This document shows, piece by piece, positions 16,152 through 24,149 of a stretch of DNA of 42,098 bases. Below the pieces are notes generated by a model that saw only the letters and a program-made list of their open reading frames with translations, had not been told where the DNA came from and did no database searches. The first letter of the stretch is position 1. Every line of letters begins with the position of its first letter. Location of the stretch: assembly GCA_934193095.1 (NCBI GenBank), contig CAKPUX010000012.1, positions 1-42,098 of the forward strand, in the 5' to 3' direction. Position numbers and translations under genes: made by a program. The stretch comes from an uncultured Dialister sp. Lineage in GTDB: Bacteria > Bacillota > Negativicutes > Veillonellales > Dialisteraceae.

Positions 16152-17370
16152 GTTTCGCACGTCTCCTTAAAATGGTATAGGCAGGGAGCTCCATCTCCGT
16201 CTGCATGGTGAGGACTTCGAGCGGATGCGGCGCACGGTCGACTGCCTCGCCCTCTCCATTGGTGAGCGGCCCGACCGTGAAGAGGCCGACATCCCCTTTC
16301 GGCGTCAGGTACTCCAAAGTCTCGCCCACCTTGAAATGATTTCTCTGCTGCACCCGGGTCGTCCCCTCTTCCGATGGCAGGATGAGTCCGACGAAATCAT
16401 ACGGCTGCTCCGGCTGTGACTTGACATACTCCTGCGCGGTATGATCCGCCTCCTGAAAAGCGAACGCCGTGGTGTAGGGACGGTGCGATACCTTTTCCAG
16501 CTCCTCGCGCCACTCCTCCCGCACGCGGTAAGCTCCGCGCTCAGCGTAGTAGGTATCGATCGCCTTGCGGTAGGCAGCGACGACCGCAGCCACATAGTAC
16601 ACGCTCTTCATGCGGCCCTCGATCTTGAGGGAAGAAGCGCCGCCCTCGATGAGCTCGGGGATGTGATCGATCATGCAGAGGTCTTTGCTGTTGAAAATGT
16701 ATGTCCCGTGATCGTCCTCCTCGATGGGCCAGTACTGTCCGGGACGGGACTCTTCCATGACCGAATACTTGAAGCGGCAGGCCTGGATACATTCGCCGCG
16801 GTTCGACTGGCGCTTGCCATGCGTGAAGAAATTCGAAAGCAGGCAGCGACCGGACCAGGAAATACACATCGCGCCATGACCGAAGACCTCCAGCTCGATA
16901 TCCACCTTTTTGCGGATGTCCGCCATTTCCTTCACGGATACTTCACGCGCGAGCACCACGCGCTCCGCGCCCAGTTCCTTCCACATTTTGACCGTCCGCC
17001 AGTTCGCTGCGCTCGCCTGCGTCGATACGTGGATCGGGAGCTTCGGCACCACCTCGCGCGCGAGCGAGAAAACGCCGAGATCGGAGATCAGCGCGGCATC
17101 CACATGGATTTCCTCCAGATACTTCAGATAGTCGTCGAGGCCCTCCAAGTCTTCATTGCGCGGGATGATATTCACGGTCACGTAGACCTTCTTCCCCATC
17201 CCGTGTGCATATCGGACGGCTTCTTTCATTTCTTCCTTCGTGAAATTGCCGCCGTAAGCACGAAGGCCGAAAACCTTCCCCGCGAGATAGACCGCGTCCG
17301 CTCCGTAGAGAAGCGCCATTTTCATTTTTTCCATCGTCCCCGCCGGTGCTAATAATTCGATTTTGTTCAT
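16144..17370 (-). CDS. trhP: U32-family tRNA uridine-34 hydroxylation protein (TrhP-like)
   Basis: Annotated as a U32 peptidase in most genomes, but members of this family (E. coli TrhP, B. subtilis TrhP1/TrhP2) are needed for prephenate-dependent 5-hydroxylation of wobble uridine 34. 408 residues; TIM-barrel start MNKIELLAPAGTMEKMK, VSTQASAANW (115-124) and the cysteine set Cys169, Cys176, Cys194 and Cys198 within GHGAMCISWSGRC and NRGECIQACRF, expected to bind an Fe-S cluster. SSLKIEGRMKS is also typical. It lies after mltG-trmR as in the B. subtilis yrrL-yrrM-yrrN-yrrO cluster, with trmR encoding the next enzyme. Here an inserted cassette separates it from trmR. Confidence 0.88.
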   Translation of the reverse strand: MNKIELLAPAGTMEKMKMALLYGADAVYLAGKVFGLRAYGGNFTKEEMKEAVRYAHGMGKKVYVTVNIIPRNEDLEGLDDYLKYLEEIHVDAALISDLGVFSLAREVVPKLPIHVSTQASAANWRTVKMWKELGAERVVLAREVSVKEMADIRKKVDIELEVFGHGAMCISWSGRCLLSNFFTHGKRQSNRGECIQACRFKYSVMEESRPGQYWPIEEDDHGTYIFNSKDLCMIDHIPELIEGGASSLKIEGRMKSVYYVAAVVAAYRKAIDTYYAERGAYRVREEWREELEKVSHRPYTTAFAFQEADHTAQEYVKSQPEQPYDFVGLILPSEEGTTRVQQRNHFKVGETLEYLTPKGDVGLFTVGPLTNGEGEAVDRAPHPLEVLTMQTEMELPAYTILRRRAKHG

Positions 17371-17406
17371 TATCTAAAACCTTTCCGTTAAACGCTATTT
17401 TAAATA

Positions 17407-17918
17407 GTTAGAAGTGAGGAGTTAGGAGTGAGGAGTGATAGTGCGGCGCAAAAATTATAAAGCGCCGCTTCTTTTTATTCTTTCTGCCATCGTTTTGGTA
17501 ATCGCAGACAGCATTTTTTCTATTTCATTACACTCCGTATATAGTCTTTGATAACCTTCTGGAGCGACATAACCACTCTCAAACAACAGTTCCAGCCAGT
17601 ACAACGTTTCATTGGACTCTTTATAGGCGATGTACATTTTCTGCAAAAACTCCTTCTGTGTGATAGCATGCTCTGCTTCCATTACATTGGCACCAATGCT
17701 GGTTCCCGAACGCCCCACTTGGTCTATGATAAAGTACGGACGCTTATTTTTCCGCAAATGCTCCACCAATTTCATGACATGAATCGCAAACTGCTTGCTT
17801 TTCTTTGCTACTGTTTGATTGGTATCCATCATGCAACCTCATTATATAAACTTCGCGGCGCTTTATAAATTTGATGCGCCGCACCGCCACTCCTCACTCC
17901 TCACTCCTCACTTCTAAC
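17407..17918. mobile_element. Inverted-repeat cassette enclosing a four-helix-bundle gene
   Basis: Outer arms GTTAGAAGTGAGGAG (17407-17421) and CTCCTCACTTCTAAC (17904-17918) are perfectly complementary and continue as AGTGAGG-type heptamers. Inside each arm is a GC hairpin (GCGGCGC...GCGCCGC at about 17443-17468 and 17855-17884). The single gene between them encodes an S23/IVP-type protein. The unit interrupts the otherwise conserved trmR-trhP order, and its right arm supplies the trmR stop codon. The architecture recalls 23S rRNA intervening sequences, in which a hairpin encloses such a gene. Mobility is inferred. Confidence 0.65.
17455..17829 (-). CDS. Four-helix-bundle protein (S23/IVP family)
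   Basis: About 124 residues from the ATG at 17829, which has GAGG 7 bp upstream (another ATG lies one codon earlier). Family hallmarks are KSKQFAIHVMKLVEHLRK, the QVGRSGTSIGANVMEAE segment, KEFLQKMYIAYKESNETLYWLELL and a final amphipathic helix. Such proteins were first found encoded inside 23S rRNA intervening sequences and are related to the accessory Avd protein of diversity-generating retroelements; they oligomerise and are basic. No rRNA or retroelement lies nearby. The gene sits within an inverted repeat that matches the window's dispersed repeat family, so it could be the protein partner of that family. That link is a hypothesis. Confidence 0.88.
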   Translation of the reverse strand: MDTNQTVAKKSKQFAIHVMKLVEHLRKNKRPYFIIDQVGRSGTSIGANVMEAEHAITQKEFLQKMYIAYKESNETLYWLELLFESGYVAPEGYQRLYTECNEIEKMLSAITKTMAERIKRSGAL

Positions 17919-18502
17919 TCCTCGCTGACTGCCAGTCCATCTCCATCCTTATAAATGACCGTAGCGTAGTGCGTCCTCACATACGCTATATATTCCCTCA
18001 GGCGCACGACCAGCGTCCGATACCGATGCGGCACAGGTGCATCACTTTCTACTATGCCGCGGAAAAGCACATTATCCGCCGCGATCACCGCATGCGGCGA
18101 CAGCTTTTGCTCGATGGCCTTCAGCTGCCGGAGGTACTGGCCCTTCGGGCCATCCAGGTACAGGAAATCATAGGGCCCTTCCAGCGTTTCCAAAAGCTCT
18201 GCCGCATCGCCCAGATGGCAGTGAACGCGCTGCGAGAAGCCGGCCGCTCGCATGACCTCCTCCGCGCGGGCATGTCGCGCAGGATCGATCTCGAGCGTAT
18301 CGATCTCTGCGAGTGGGAAACGCTCTGCCAAAAGCAGCGAGGAGTAGCCGATGGCTGTCCCGATCTCAAGGATACGCTTCGGCGAAGCCTTCTCGGCGGC
18401 CGAAAGGAGGAGCGAGCGCTCCGGGCCTCGGATGATGGGGACCTGGTCACGGCCGGCTTCGATCTCTAACTCTTTTTTCAGTGCTTCAAGAACTGGATCC
18501 AT
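17894..18502 (-). CDS. trmR: tRNA 5-hydroxyuridine methyltransferase (O-methyltransferase)
   Basis: Class I SAM-dependent methyltransferase of the YrrM/TrmR group, which methylates 5-hydroxyuridine 34 to 5-methoxyuridine in Gram-positive tRNAs. 202 residues from the ATG at 18502; the mltG stop codon lies 17 bp inside it. SAM-binding LEIGTAIGYSS is at 45-55, acidic EIDP at 71-74, metal/catechol-type LDGPKGQY at 117-123 and DN at 143-144. Position between mltG and trhP supports the tRNA role over a generic COMT. The last residues (EELEVRSEE) are encoded by the GAGTGAG heptamer arm of the adjoining cassette, so the native C-terminus has probably been replaced. Confidence 0.87.
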   Translation of the reverse strand: MDPVLEALKKELEIEAGRDQVPIIRGPERSLLLSAAEKASPKRILEIGTAIGYSSLLLAERFPLAEIDTLEIDPARHARAEEVMRAAGFSQRVHCHLGDAAELLETLEGPYDFLYLDGPKGQYLRQLKAIEQKLSPHAVIAADNVLFRGIVESDAPVPHRYRTLVVRLREYIAYVRTHYATVIYKDGDGLAVSEELEVRSEE

Positions 18503-19526
18503 AAATATTCTCCGTCTCCTGCTGGTGCTCTTCGTAGGATCTCGTAAATACATGATGCCCGTCAGCCTGCGCGACGTAGTAGAGGTAGTCACCCGGCTCG
18601 GCAGCCAGCACCGCCTCTATGGCAGGAAGTCCCGGACTGCCGATCGGCCCCGGCGGAAGGCCGGGGTGCGTATACGTATTGTACGGCGAGTCGATGCGCG
18701 TATCCGCGATGGTCAACTCCGCCTTCTGCTCGCCCAAGGCATACTGGATCGTCGCATCGATCTGGAGCGGCATGCCGATGGAAAGGCGCTTCAGCATGAC
18801 GGAGGCGATCGGCACCTGATCCTCCGGGAAACGCGCCTCACGCTCCACCATCGAGGCGATCGTGAAAAGATCATGCAGTGTCATGTGCTTCGCCTCCGCC
18901 CTCTTTCGGATGTCCGGCGTCAGCATTTCATCGGTATGACGATACATGAGATCCAAGATCTGGCGCGCCGTGTATTCCTTGGGAATGCTGTACGTATCCG
19001 CGAAGAGGAATCCTTCTGCCTTGATCGGTACCGCGACGGGGCCGTACTGGTATTTCAAGGGGCCATAGGTCGCCGCTTCTGCCTCAAAGTCCGCTGCCCC
19101 TTCAATGCCTGCCTGCGCGAGCAACTGAGCGATCTGATGCACCGTAGAGCCTTCCGGTACCGTGACCAAGTATGCCTCCGTCTTCCCATGCTTTAAGGCA
19201 TCGATGGCGTCCCGGATCGTCAGCCCCTTTTCGAGCACATAGTCCCCGCTTTGCAGCTGATTTCCTTCCCCCAGAAGGCGGGCATAGAGGCGGAAGCGCA
19301 CCGCGCTCTCAATAACGCCCTGCTTTTCCAGAAGGGATGCGATATCGCCTCCCGTCGCATTCTTTTCGATCCTGACCTGCGCCTTCCCGCTGCGCGCCCC
19401 GTGGTCTGCCGCATAGAAATACCAGCCGCCCAGGAGGGCGGCCAGCCCCGCCGCCATACCGAGTGCGATGCACACACCTCTCTTCTTTGCTTTCTTTCGA
19501 GAAAGCTCTGTGTCGTTGTCTTCCAC
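18486..19526 (-). CDS. mltG: Endolytic murein transglycosylase
   Basis: Inner-membrane YceG/MltG enzyme that cuts nascent glycan strands and helps set glycan length. 346 residues with a GTG start at 19526 and a weak ribosome site. A basic cytoplasmic N-terminus (KKAKKRG) is followed by one membrane span at about 17-39, a LysM-like subdomain (about 48-105, then TVPEGSTVHQIAQLL) and the catalytic domain with EGFLFADTY (171-179), SMVEREARFPED (225-236, catalytic Glu228 or Glu230) and SPYNTYTHPGLPPGPIGSPG (280-299). First gene of mltG-trmR-[cassette]-trhP-DUF4911; a TATAAT lies about 45 bp upstream. Confidence 0.95.
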   Translation of the reverse strand: MEDNDTELSRKKAKKRGVCIALGMAAGLAALLGGWYFYAADHGARSGKAQVRIEKNATGGDIASLLEKQGVIESAVRFRLYARLLGEGNQLQSGDYVLEKGLTIRDAIDALKHGKTEAYLVTVPEGSTVHQIAQLLAQAGIEGAADFEAEAATYGPLKYQYGPVAVPIKAEGFLFADTYSIPKEYTARQILDLMYRHTDEMLTPDIRKRAEAKHMTLHDLFTIASMVEREARFPEDQVPIASVMLKRLSIGMPLQIDATIQYALGEQKAELTIADTRIDSPYNTYTHPGLPPGPIGSPGLPAIEAVLAAEPGDYLYYVAQADGHHVFTRSYEEHQQETENIYGSSS

Positions 19527-19621
19527 ACAGCACCCCTATCCGAGACAGATGTCTCTATTTTTTACTCTACCCATTATATCATATGTAAATATATAATAGT
19601 CCGTGGTACAATGAAGTAGCT

Positions 19622-19661
19622 AGGGAAACGCTGATTCAATCACAGAATCAGTGTTTCCCTA
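19622..19661. repeat. Short P163-type hairpin (ends only)
   Basis: GGGAAACGCTGATTC and its inverted partner GAATCAGTGTTTCCC are separated by about 8 nt. This is the outermost helix of P163 without its interior. Confidence 0.75.
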
Positions 19662-19709
19662 ACAATCCCAACAGGTCAATCGATATCTATGATAAAAAGG
19701 AGAATCCCC

Positions 19710-20096
19710 ATGTCTATCACCATCGGAATGAAAGGCACTGCCACCAAGATCGTCACAGAAAATGATACCGCGAAAGTGGTAAAAAGCGGCTCGCTCCCCG
19801 TCCTCGCCACCCCCGTCCTCTCGGCTCTCATGGAAGAAGCCGCCTGCGATGCGGTGAAGGAAGGTCTCGCCGAAGGCGAAACCACCGTCGGCGGCTTCAT
19901 CGGCCTTGCCCACAAGCAGCCAACCCTCGTCGGCAGCACCGTCCGCGCCGAAGCCACCGTCACCGTCGTCAAAGGGAAGAAGATCACCCTCCACCTGATC
20001 GCCTATGACGAAGCCGGAGAGATCGGTGAGGCCGAACATATCCGCTTCGTCGTAGAAGCAAAGCCTTTTATGGAAAAAGCGGAAAACCGCATTTGA
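19710..20096 (+). CDS. Hotdog-fold thioesterase, FlK-like
   Basis: A 128-residue single-domain hotdog protein from the ATG at 19710 (AAGGAG upstream). It resembles the family of fluoroacetyl-CoA thioesterase FlK. Thr34, Glu42 and His68 fall at the same mutual spacing (8 and 26 residues) as Thr42, Glu50 and His76 of FlK, within LATPVLSALMEEAA and FIGLAHKQPT. Many gut Firmicutes carry such proteins with unknown natural acyl-CoA substrates; fluoroacetate resistance should not be assumed. The GNAT gene follows after 67 bp with a weaker ribosome site and may be co-transcribed. Confidence 0.85.
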   Translation: MSITIGMKGTATKIVTENDTAKVVKSGSLPVLATPVLSALMEEAACDAVKEGLAEGETTVGGFIGLAHKQPTLVGSTVRAEATVTVVKGKKITLHLIAYDEAGEIGEAEHIRFVVEAKPFMEKAENRI

Positions 20097-20163
20097 GACG
20101 GCGGGCTGATACTGCGCCCATGGAGCCCCCCAAAAAGTCATTGTATCTTCAGAAAGGCTTCCT

Positions 20164-20742
20164 ATGACATCCACTCCCATCACCATCCGCACCGCGACCC
20201 CCGATGACGCGGCAGCGCTGCTTGCGATCTATGCTCCCTACGTCACAAAGACCGCCATCACTTTTGAATACGACGTCCCCAGCGAAGAAGAATTCCGACG
20301 CCGAATACAGACCACCCTTGAAACCTATCCCTACCTCGTCGCAGAGCGAGGAGGTACGATCCTAGGCTACGTCTATGCCAGCCCCTTCCATACCCGCCCC
20401 GCCTATGACTGGAATGTCGAGACTTCCATCTACATTGCGCAGGATGCCCGTCGCACCGGCGCGGGGCGCAAGCTCTACGAAGCCCTCGAGCTCTACCTTC
20501 GCGCACAGGGCATCGTCACGCTCTATGCCTGCATCACCTATCCCGCCACACCTGACCCCTACGTGGATACGAACAGCGTCGATTTCCACAGCCATATGGG
20601 CTACGACCTTGTCGCCAACTTCAAAAAGAGCGGATATAAATTCGACCGCTGGTACGACGTCGTATGGATGGAAAAAGAGATCGGTGCGCACAAGGCGCCC
20701 ATGGCCCCTGTGAAGCGCTTTTCGGAAATCTGCGGCCGGTGA
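20164..20742 (+). CDS. GNAT N-acetyltransferase, phosphinothricin-acetyltransferase type
   Basis: A 192-residue acetyl-CoA-dependent acetyltransferase. The N-terminal IRTATPDDAAALLAIYAPYV and YVTKTAITFEYDVPSEEEF match the Pat/MddA (YncA) subgroup, which acetylates methionine sulfoximine/sulfone, phosphinothricin or related amino acids. The acetyl-CoA loop is RRTGAGRKLYEAL (about 96-108). NSVDFHSHMGYDLVANFKKSG (about 137-157) resembles the subgroup's N-x-x-S-x-x-F-H-x-x-GF segment. The true substrate here is unknown. ATG 20164 follows AAAGG. It ends shortly before repeat block R290. Confidence 0.88.
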   Translation: MTSTPITIRTATPDDAAALLAIYAPYVTKTAITFEYDVPSEEEFRRRIQTTLETYPYLVAERGGTILGYVYASPFHTRPAYDWNVETSIYIAQDARRTGAGRKLYEALELYLRAQGIVTLYACITYPATPDPYVDTNSVDFHSHMGYDLVANFKKSGYKFDRWYDVVWMEKEIGAHKAPMAPVKRFSEICGR

Positions 20743-20842
20743 GCGGATGACGCTCCTAAGACTTGGCGGCATCCGGCATTTATCTTTTTGCGCAGATCCA
20801 CTGTCCGCCCCTTCGCCGCAGAACCCCCTCAAACCGCCAAGC

Positions 20843-21140
20843 AAAAAGGCGATGTGAAATAACGATCATCTCATTTTCTTATTCAATCTGCTGCGGGGGA
20901 CTTGCAGCTCTCATAGGAGTGACCGGGAAACCTTATCCCAGCTTTCTTTCATGCCATAGTCACCCTATCCGCCCCTGCGGGGCACCTTCCCCTCTAGGGG
21001 AAGGCTGCGATACGAGAATACCATCTTCTAAAAAAAGGCGGCGAAGCCGCCACCTCAACCCTGAACCCTGAACCAAATGAAAGCAAAGTAAAAAGGGGCC
21101 TTGAAGAAACGAGGATTCATTTCTTCACAGCTCCTTTTTA
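20843..21140. repeat. R290 repeat block, middle copy
   Basis: About 297 bp matching 37565-37861 almost base for base, including GGCGATGTGAAATAACGATC, the CCCCTGCGGGG and CCCCTCTAGGGG hairpins, GGCGGCGAAGCCGCC and the closing terminator. Bases 20743-20842 hold nothing recognisable. Confidence 0.9.
21091..21140. terminator. R290 terminator, serving the radical SAM gene
   Basis: Imperfect copy of the AAAAAGGGGC...GCTCCTTTTT hairpin, just past the stop of the minus-strand gene. Confidence 0.8.
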
Positions 21141-21145
21141 CATGC

Positions 21146-22048
21146 TTATGATTTTAAAACACCCGTCCCGTCAAAAGCAGGGATGAAGGCCGCTTCCGCG
21201 CTCTCCTTCTGCTGTACGTAGCCATCAATGATGCCGAGCTCCTCCATATAGGACTCGCACGCCTCGTATTCTTCATCCGTGATCCTGCGATCGATCTCCG
21301 GGAATTCCGCCGCACGGCCGCAGGGCGTATACTGACGCATGAGGCTGAAAAGGACGTCTCCCGGCTCGAACGTCTCCGCCACATACTCGAGGATCCGTTT
21401 CGTGTTCTCCACCTGGCCGGGAAGGATCAGATGGCGGATGAGGACGCCCCTCTGCAAGATACCATCCGCCCCGATCACATAGGGCCCTGTCTCTTTGAAC
21501 ATCTGCTCGATGGCTGCGCTCGCCCTTTCGAAGTAGTCCGGCGCATCACTGTATTTCCCGGAGATCTCCGCATCATAATACTTGAGATCCGGCAGCCAGC
21601 ACTGTACCTTCTTGCGCAGAAAGGCCACGGTATGCACGCTCTCATAGCCGCCGCAGTTATAAACAACCGGCACCGGCAGCGGCTCGCGAAGGCTCTGGAA
21701 GATCGCATGGGTGTAATGCGTCGGCGTCACAAGATCGATATTATGCGCCCCTTGGGCAATGAGCTCGAAGTAGATCTCCCGCAGACGCTCGACGGAGACC
21801 TCGATGCCCTTTCTTCTTTCGGAGATCTCATAGTTCTGACAGTACACGCAGGACAGATTGCACCCGGCGAAAAAGACCGTCCCCGCCCCGCGTGTCCCTG
21901 CGATGCACGGCTCCTCCCAGTGATGAAGAGCCGCGCGGGAGATCACCGGCAGCATCCCGCTCTGGCAATAGCCAAGCTGACCCTCGCCCGTGATGCTCTC
22001 CCTGCGCACCACCTTGCACGCGCGCGGACACAGATTGCATACGCTCAT
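21146..22048 (-). CDS. Radical SAM protein, PflX-like (COG1313)
   Basis: A 300-residue radical SAM protein resembling uncharacterised pyruvate-formate-lyase-activase relatives. The N-terminal MSVCNLCPRACKVVRR forms an extra cysteine cluster (Cys4, Cys7, Cys11, perhaps Cys28). The radical SAM CxxxCxxC motif is Cys63, Cys67 and Cys70 in AGCNLSCVYCQN. Downstream are NCGGYES, LPDLKYYD and LIRHLILPGQ, typical of this family. The target is unknown; no obvious glycyl-radical partner is in the window. ATG 22048 is preceded by GAAGGAAG. Single gene ending in an R290 terminator. Confidence 0.88.
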   Translation of the reverse strand: MSVCNLCPRACKVVRRESITGEGQLGYCQSGMLPVISRAALHHWEEPCIAGTRGAGTVFFAGCNLSCVYCQNYEISERRKGIEVSVERLREIYFELIAQGAHNIDLVTPTHYTHAIFQSLREPLPVPVVYNCGGYESVHTVAFLRKKVQCWLPDLKYYDAEISGKYSDAPDYFERASAAIEQMFKETGPYVIGADGILQRGVLIRHLILPGQVENTKRILEYVAETFEPGDVLFSLMRQYTPCGRAAEFPEIDRRITDEEYEACESYMEELGIIDGYVQQKESAEAAFIPAFDGTGVLKS

Positions 22049-22094
22049 AGTTCTTCCTTCTTTCGTTTGAATGATTATATGTATTGTAGCATAT

Positions 22095-22590
22095 GGGGTA
22101 AGGGTTAGCCCACGGGGCGTGCTGTTCCTTGATTGGGGATGAAAGCTTTGCTCAAATGAGGAATTAGGAATGAGGAATGAGGAATGAAGGTGGCGGCTTC
22201 GCCGCGAGTATGAATAGCCTTCCCCTCGAGGGGAAGGTGCCCCGAAGGGGCGGATAGGGCACAGGCGGTATGAAAGAGAGTGGGAAAATGCGTCTTAAGT
22301 CGACGATTTACGAAAGCACCCTATCCACCGCTGACGCGGTCCCCCTTCCCCGATGGGGAAGGCAAATTAGTAGCGGCTACGCCGCAAATATTTATGGAGC
22401 GATGCCCGAAAGTCTCTCGATATCAGGTTTCCCGTTTTGGACTTTCCAAACATTGCCCACCTAACCGCGAATAACAAAGATTCGAGGGCTTCGCTCGAAA
22501 TGACGGTGCGAGAGAGCCACTAGTCATCAGTCACTTGAGGCTCCTAATCCCTAGCTACTAGCTACTAGTCACTAGTCAACCCAATTCTCT
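22095..22590. repeat. Radical SAM-permease gap: mixed repeats
   Basis: About 500 bp without a gene. It holds the reverse tail (GGGGCGTGCTG...TTGATTGGGG), GAATGAG heptamers (about 22160-22190), a GGCGGCTTCGCCGC hairpin, a reverse CCCCTCGAGGGG/CCCCGAAGGGG pair as in R290, a second GCGGCTACGCCGC hairpin, a TTCGAGGGCTTCGCTCGAA palindrome (about 22480) and AGTCACT/AGCTACT heptamers up to about 22580. Confidence 0.75.
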
Positions 22591-22591
22591 A

Positions 22592-22620
22592 TTGCGACTG
22601 ATTTCCAAACATCTTATAAT
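22592..22620 (+). promoter_or_regulatory. Promoter of the purine permease
   Basis: TTGCGA (22592-22597), 17-bp spacer, TATAAT (22615-22620), about 40 bp before the ATG. There is no room for a purine riboswitch, and none is seen. Confidence 0.75.
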
Positions 22621-22661
22621 AAGTACGAATTTCCATAATGGATTTTGAAAGGAGCATACCC

Positions 22662-24056
22662 ATGCAGAAAGAAACGGGGCTTTTGGAGCGAGTTTTCCAC
22701 CTGAGTGAAAACGGTACATCCGTCAAGACGGAGATCATGGCGGGTATCACCACCTTTATGACCATGGCTTACATCCTGGCTGTCAATCCGGCCATCATGA
22801 GCGCAGCCGGCATGGACAAGGGCGCTGTCCTGACAGCGACCGCTATCGCCGGTTTTCTGGGAACTGTCCTCATGGCTGCGTTTGCGAATTACCCCTTCGC
22901 CCTGGCACCGGGCATGGGGCTGAATGCCTTCTTCGCCTTCACCGTCGTAAAGCAGATGGGCTACACCTGGGAAATGGCACTGGCTGCCGTCTTCGTCGAG
23001 GGTGTCATCTTCATCGTGCTCTCTCTCACGAATGTCCGTGAAGCGATCTTCAATGCGATCCCGCTCAATCTGAAGAAAGCCGTCTCTGCCGGTATCGGTC
23101 TCTTCATCTGCTTCATCGGCCTGACCGGTGCGCAGATCATCGTCGGCAACCCGGCCACCAAGATCTCCCTCTTTTCCTTCAAGCAGGCCATGCTGGCCGG
23201 TACCTTCCATACCACCGGCATCACGGTCGTACTCGCCATCCTGGGCGTCCTCTTCACCGCCTTCCTCATGGTGGCAAAGGTGAGAGGCAATATCCTCTGG
23301 GGCATCCTCTTCACATGGATCCTTGGCATTCTTTGCGAAGTCACCGGTCTCTATGTGCCGGATCCGGCGCACGGCGCTTTCAGCACCCTGCCCGATCTCT
23401 CCGCCGGACTTGCTTCCTTTGCTCCGGCCAGCATCTCTCCCCTCATCGGTGAGCTCGACTTCTCACAGGTCGCGACCTTCAACTTCGTCGTCGTCCTTCT
23501 GGCTTTCCTCTTCGTCGATGTCTTTGATACCTTGGGCACACTGATCGGCGTTGCCGCCAAAGCCAATATGCTCGATGATGAGGGCCGTCTGCCGCGCATC
23601 AAGGGCGCGCTCATGGCAGACGCCGTAGCCACCACTGCAGGCGCCGTCCTCGGCGTCTCCACCACCACGACCTATGTCGAAAGTGCAGCGGGTGTATCGG
23701 AAGGCGGACGCACCGGTCTCACCGCGATGACCGTCGCCATCCTCTTCATCCTCTCCCTCTTCCTCTCCCCCTTCTTCATGGCCATCCCCGCCTTTGCGAC
23801 GGCGCCGGCACTCATCACCGTCGGCTTCCTGATGTTCACCGCCGTATCCGGCATCGATTTTGCGGACATGACAGAAGCCATCCCCTGCTACCTCGCCATC
23901 ATCGCGATGCCATTCGCTTACTCCATCGCAGAAGGCATCTCCTTCGGCGTCATCTCTTACGTCATCATCAATGCCCTCGCCGGCAAGACAGAAAAGATCA
24001 GCCCGCTCATGTACATCCTGACCGTGCTCTTCATCCTGAAATATATCCTGCTGTGA
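22662..24056 (+). CDS. NCS2-family adenine/guanine/hypoxanthine permease (AzgA/PbuG-like)
   Basis: A 464-residue proton-coupled nucleobase importer with 12-14 membrane spans. The ATG at 22662 (MQKETGLLERVFHL) has AAGGAG upstream. Signatures of the AzgA-like branch are GTSVKTEIMAGITTFMTMAY, LAPGMGLNAFFAF (about 80-92), NVREAIFNAIPLNLKKAVSAGIG-type loop, FDTLGTLIGVA and TTTTYVESAAGVSEGGRTGLTAM. Adenine, guanine or hypoxanthine are the likely substrates; uracil/xanthine members lack these segments. Single gene with its own promoter and terminator. Confidence 0.93.
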   Translation: MQKETGLLERVFHLSENGTSVKTEIMAGITTFMTMAYILAVNPAIMSAAGMDKGAVLTATAIAGFLGTVLMAAFANYPFALAPGMGLNAFFAFTVVKQMGYTWEMALAAVFVEGVIFIVLSLTNVREAIFNAIPLNLKKAVSAGIGLFICFIGLTGAQIIVGNPATKISLFSFKQAMLAGTFHTTGITVVLAILGVLFTAFLMVAKVRGNILWGILFTWILGILCEVTGLYVPDPAHGAFSTLPDLSAGLASFAPASISPLIGELDFSQVATFNFVVVLLAFLFVDVFDTLGTLIGVAAKANMLDDEGRLPRIKGALMADAVATTAGAVLGVSTTTTYVESAAGVSEGGRTGLTAMTVAILFILSLFLSPFFMAIPAFATAPALITVGFLMFTAVSGIDFADMTEAIPCYLAIIAMPFAYSIAEGISFGVISYVIINALAGKTEKISPLMYILTVLFILKYILL

Positions 24057-24095
24057 TGTTGGTTTTTTGTTGCTAGTTGTTTGGAAATAGCAGTA

Positions 24096-24133
24096 CCACG
24101 CCCTTTGCCCAAAAGGCAGAGGGCGTTTTTACT
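24096..24133 (+). terminator. Terminator of the purine permease gene
   Basis: ACGCCCTTTGCC/GGCAGAGGGCGT stem, AAAA loop, then TTTTT. Confidence 0.92.
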
Positions 24134-24149
24134 AAAGAGAAAAGGTTCA

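Noticed and set aside
16441..17352. Open frame of 303 codons antisense to trhP
   Set aside because: Arg/His-rich shadow of the U32 gene, no family features and no ribosome site.
17455..17829. Avd accessory protein of a diversity-generating retroelement
   Set aside because: No reverse transcriptase, template or variable repeat nearby. The S23/IVP assignment is the safer one.
22560..22660. Purine riboswitch before the NCS2 permease
   Set aside because: The leader between promoter and start is only about 40 bp and lacks the three-way-junction motifs.
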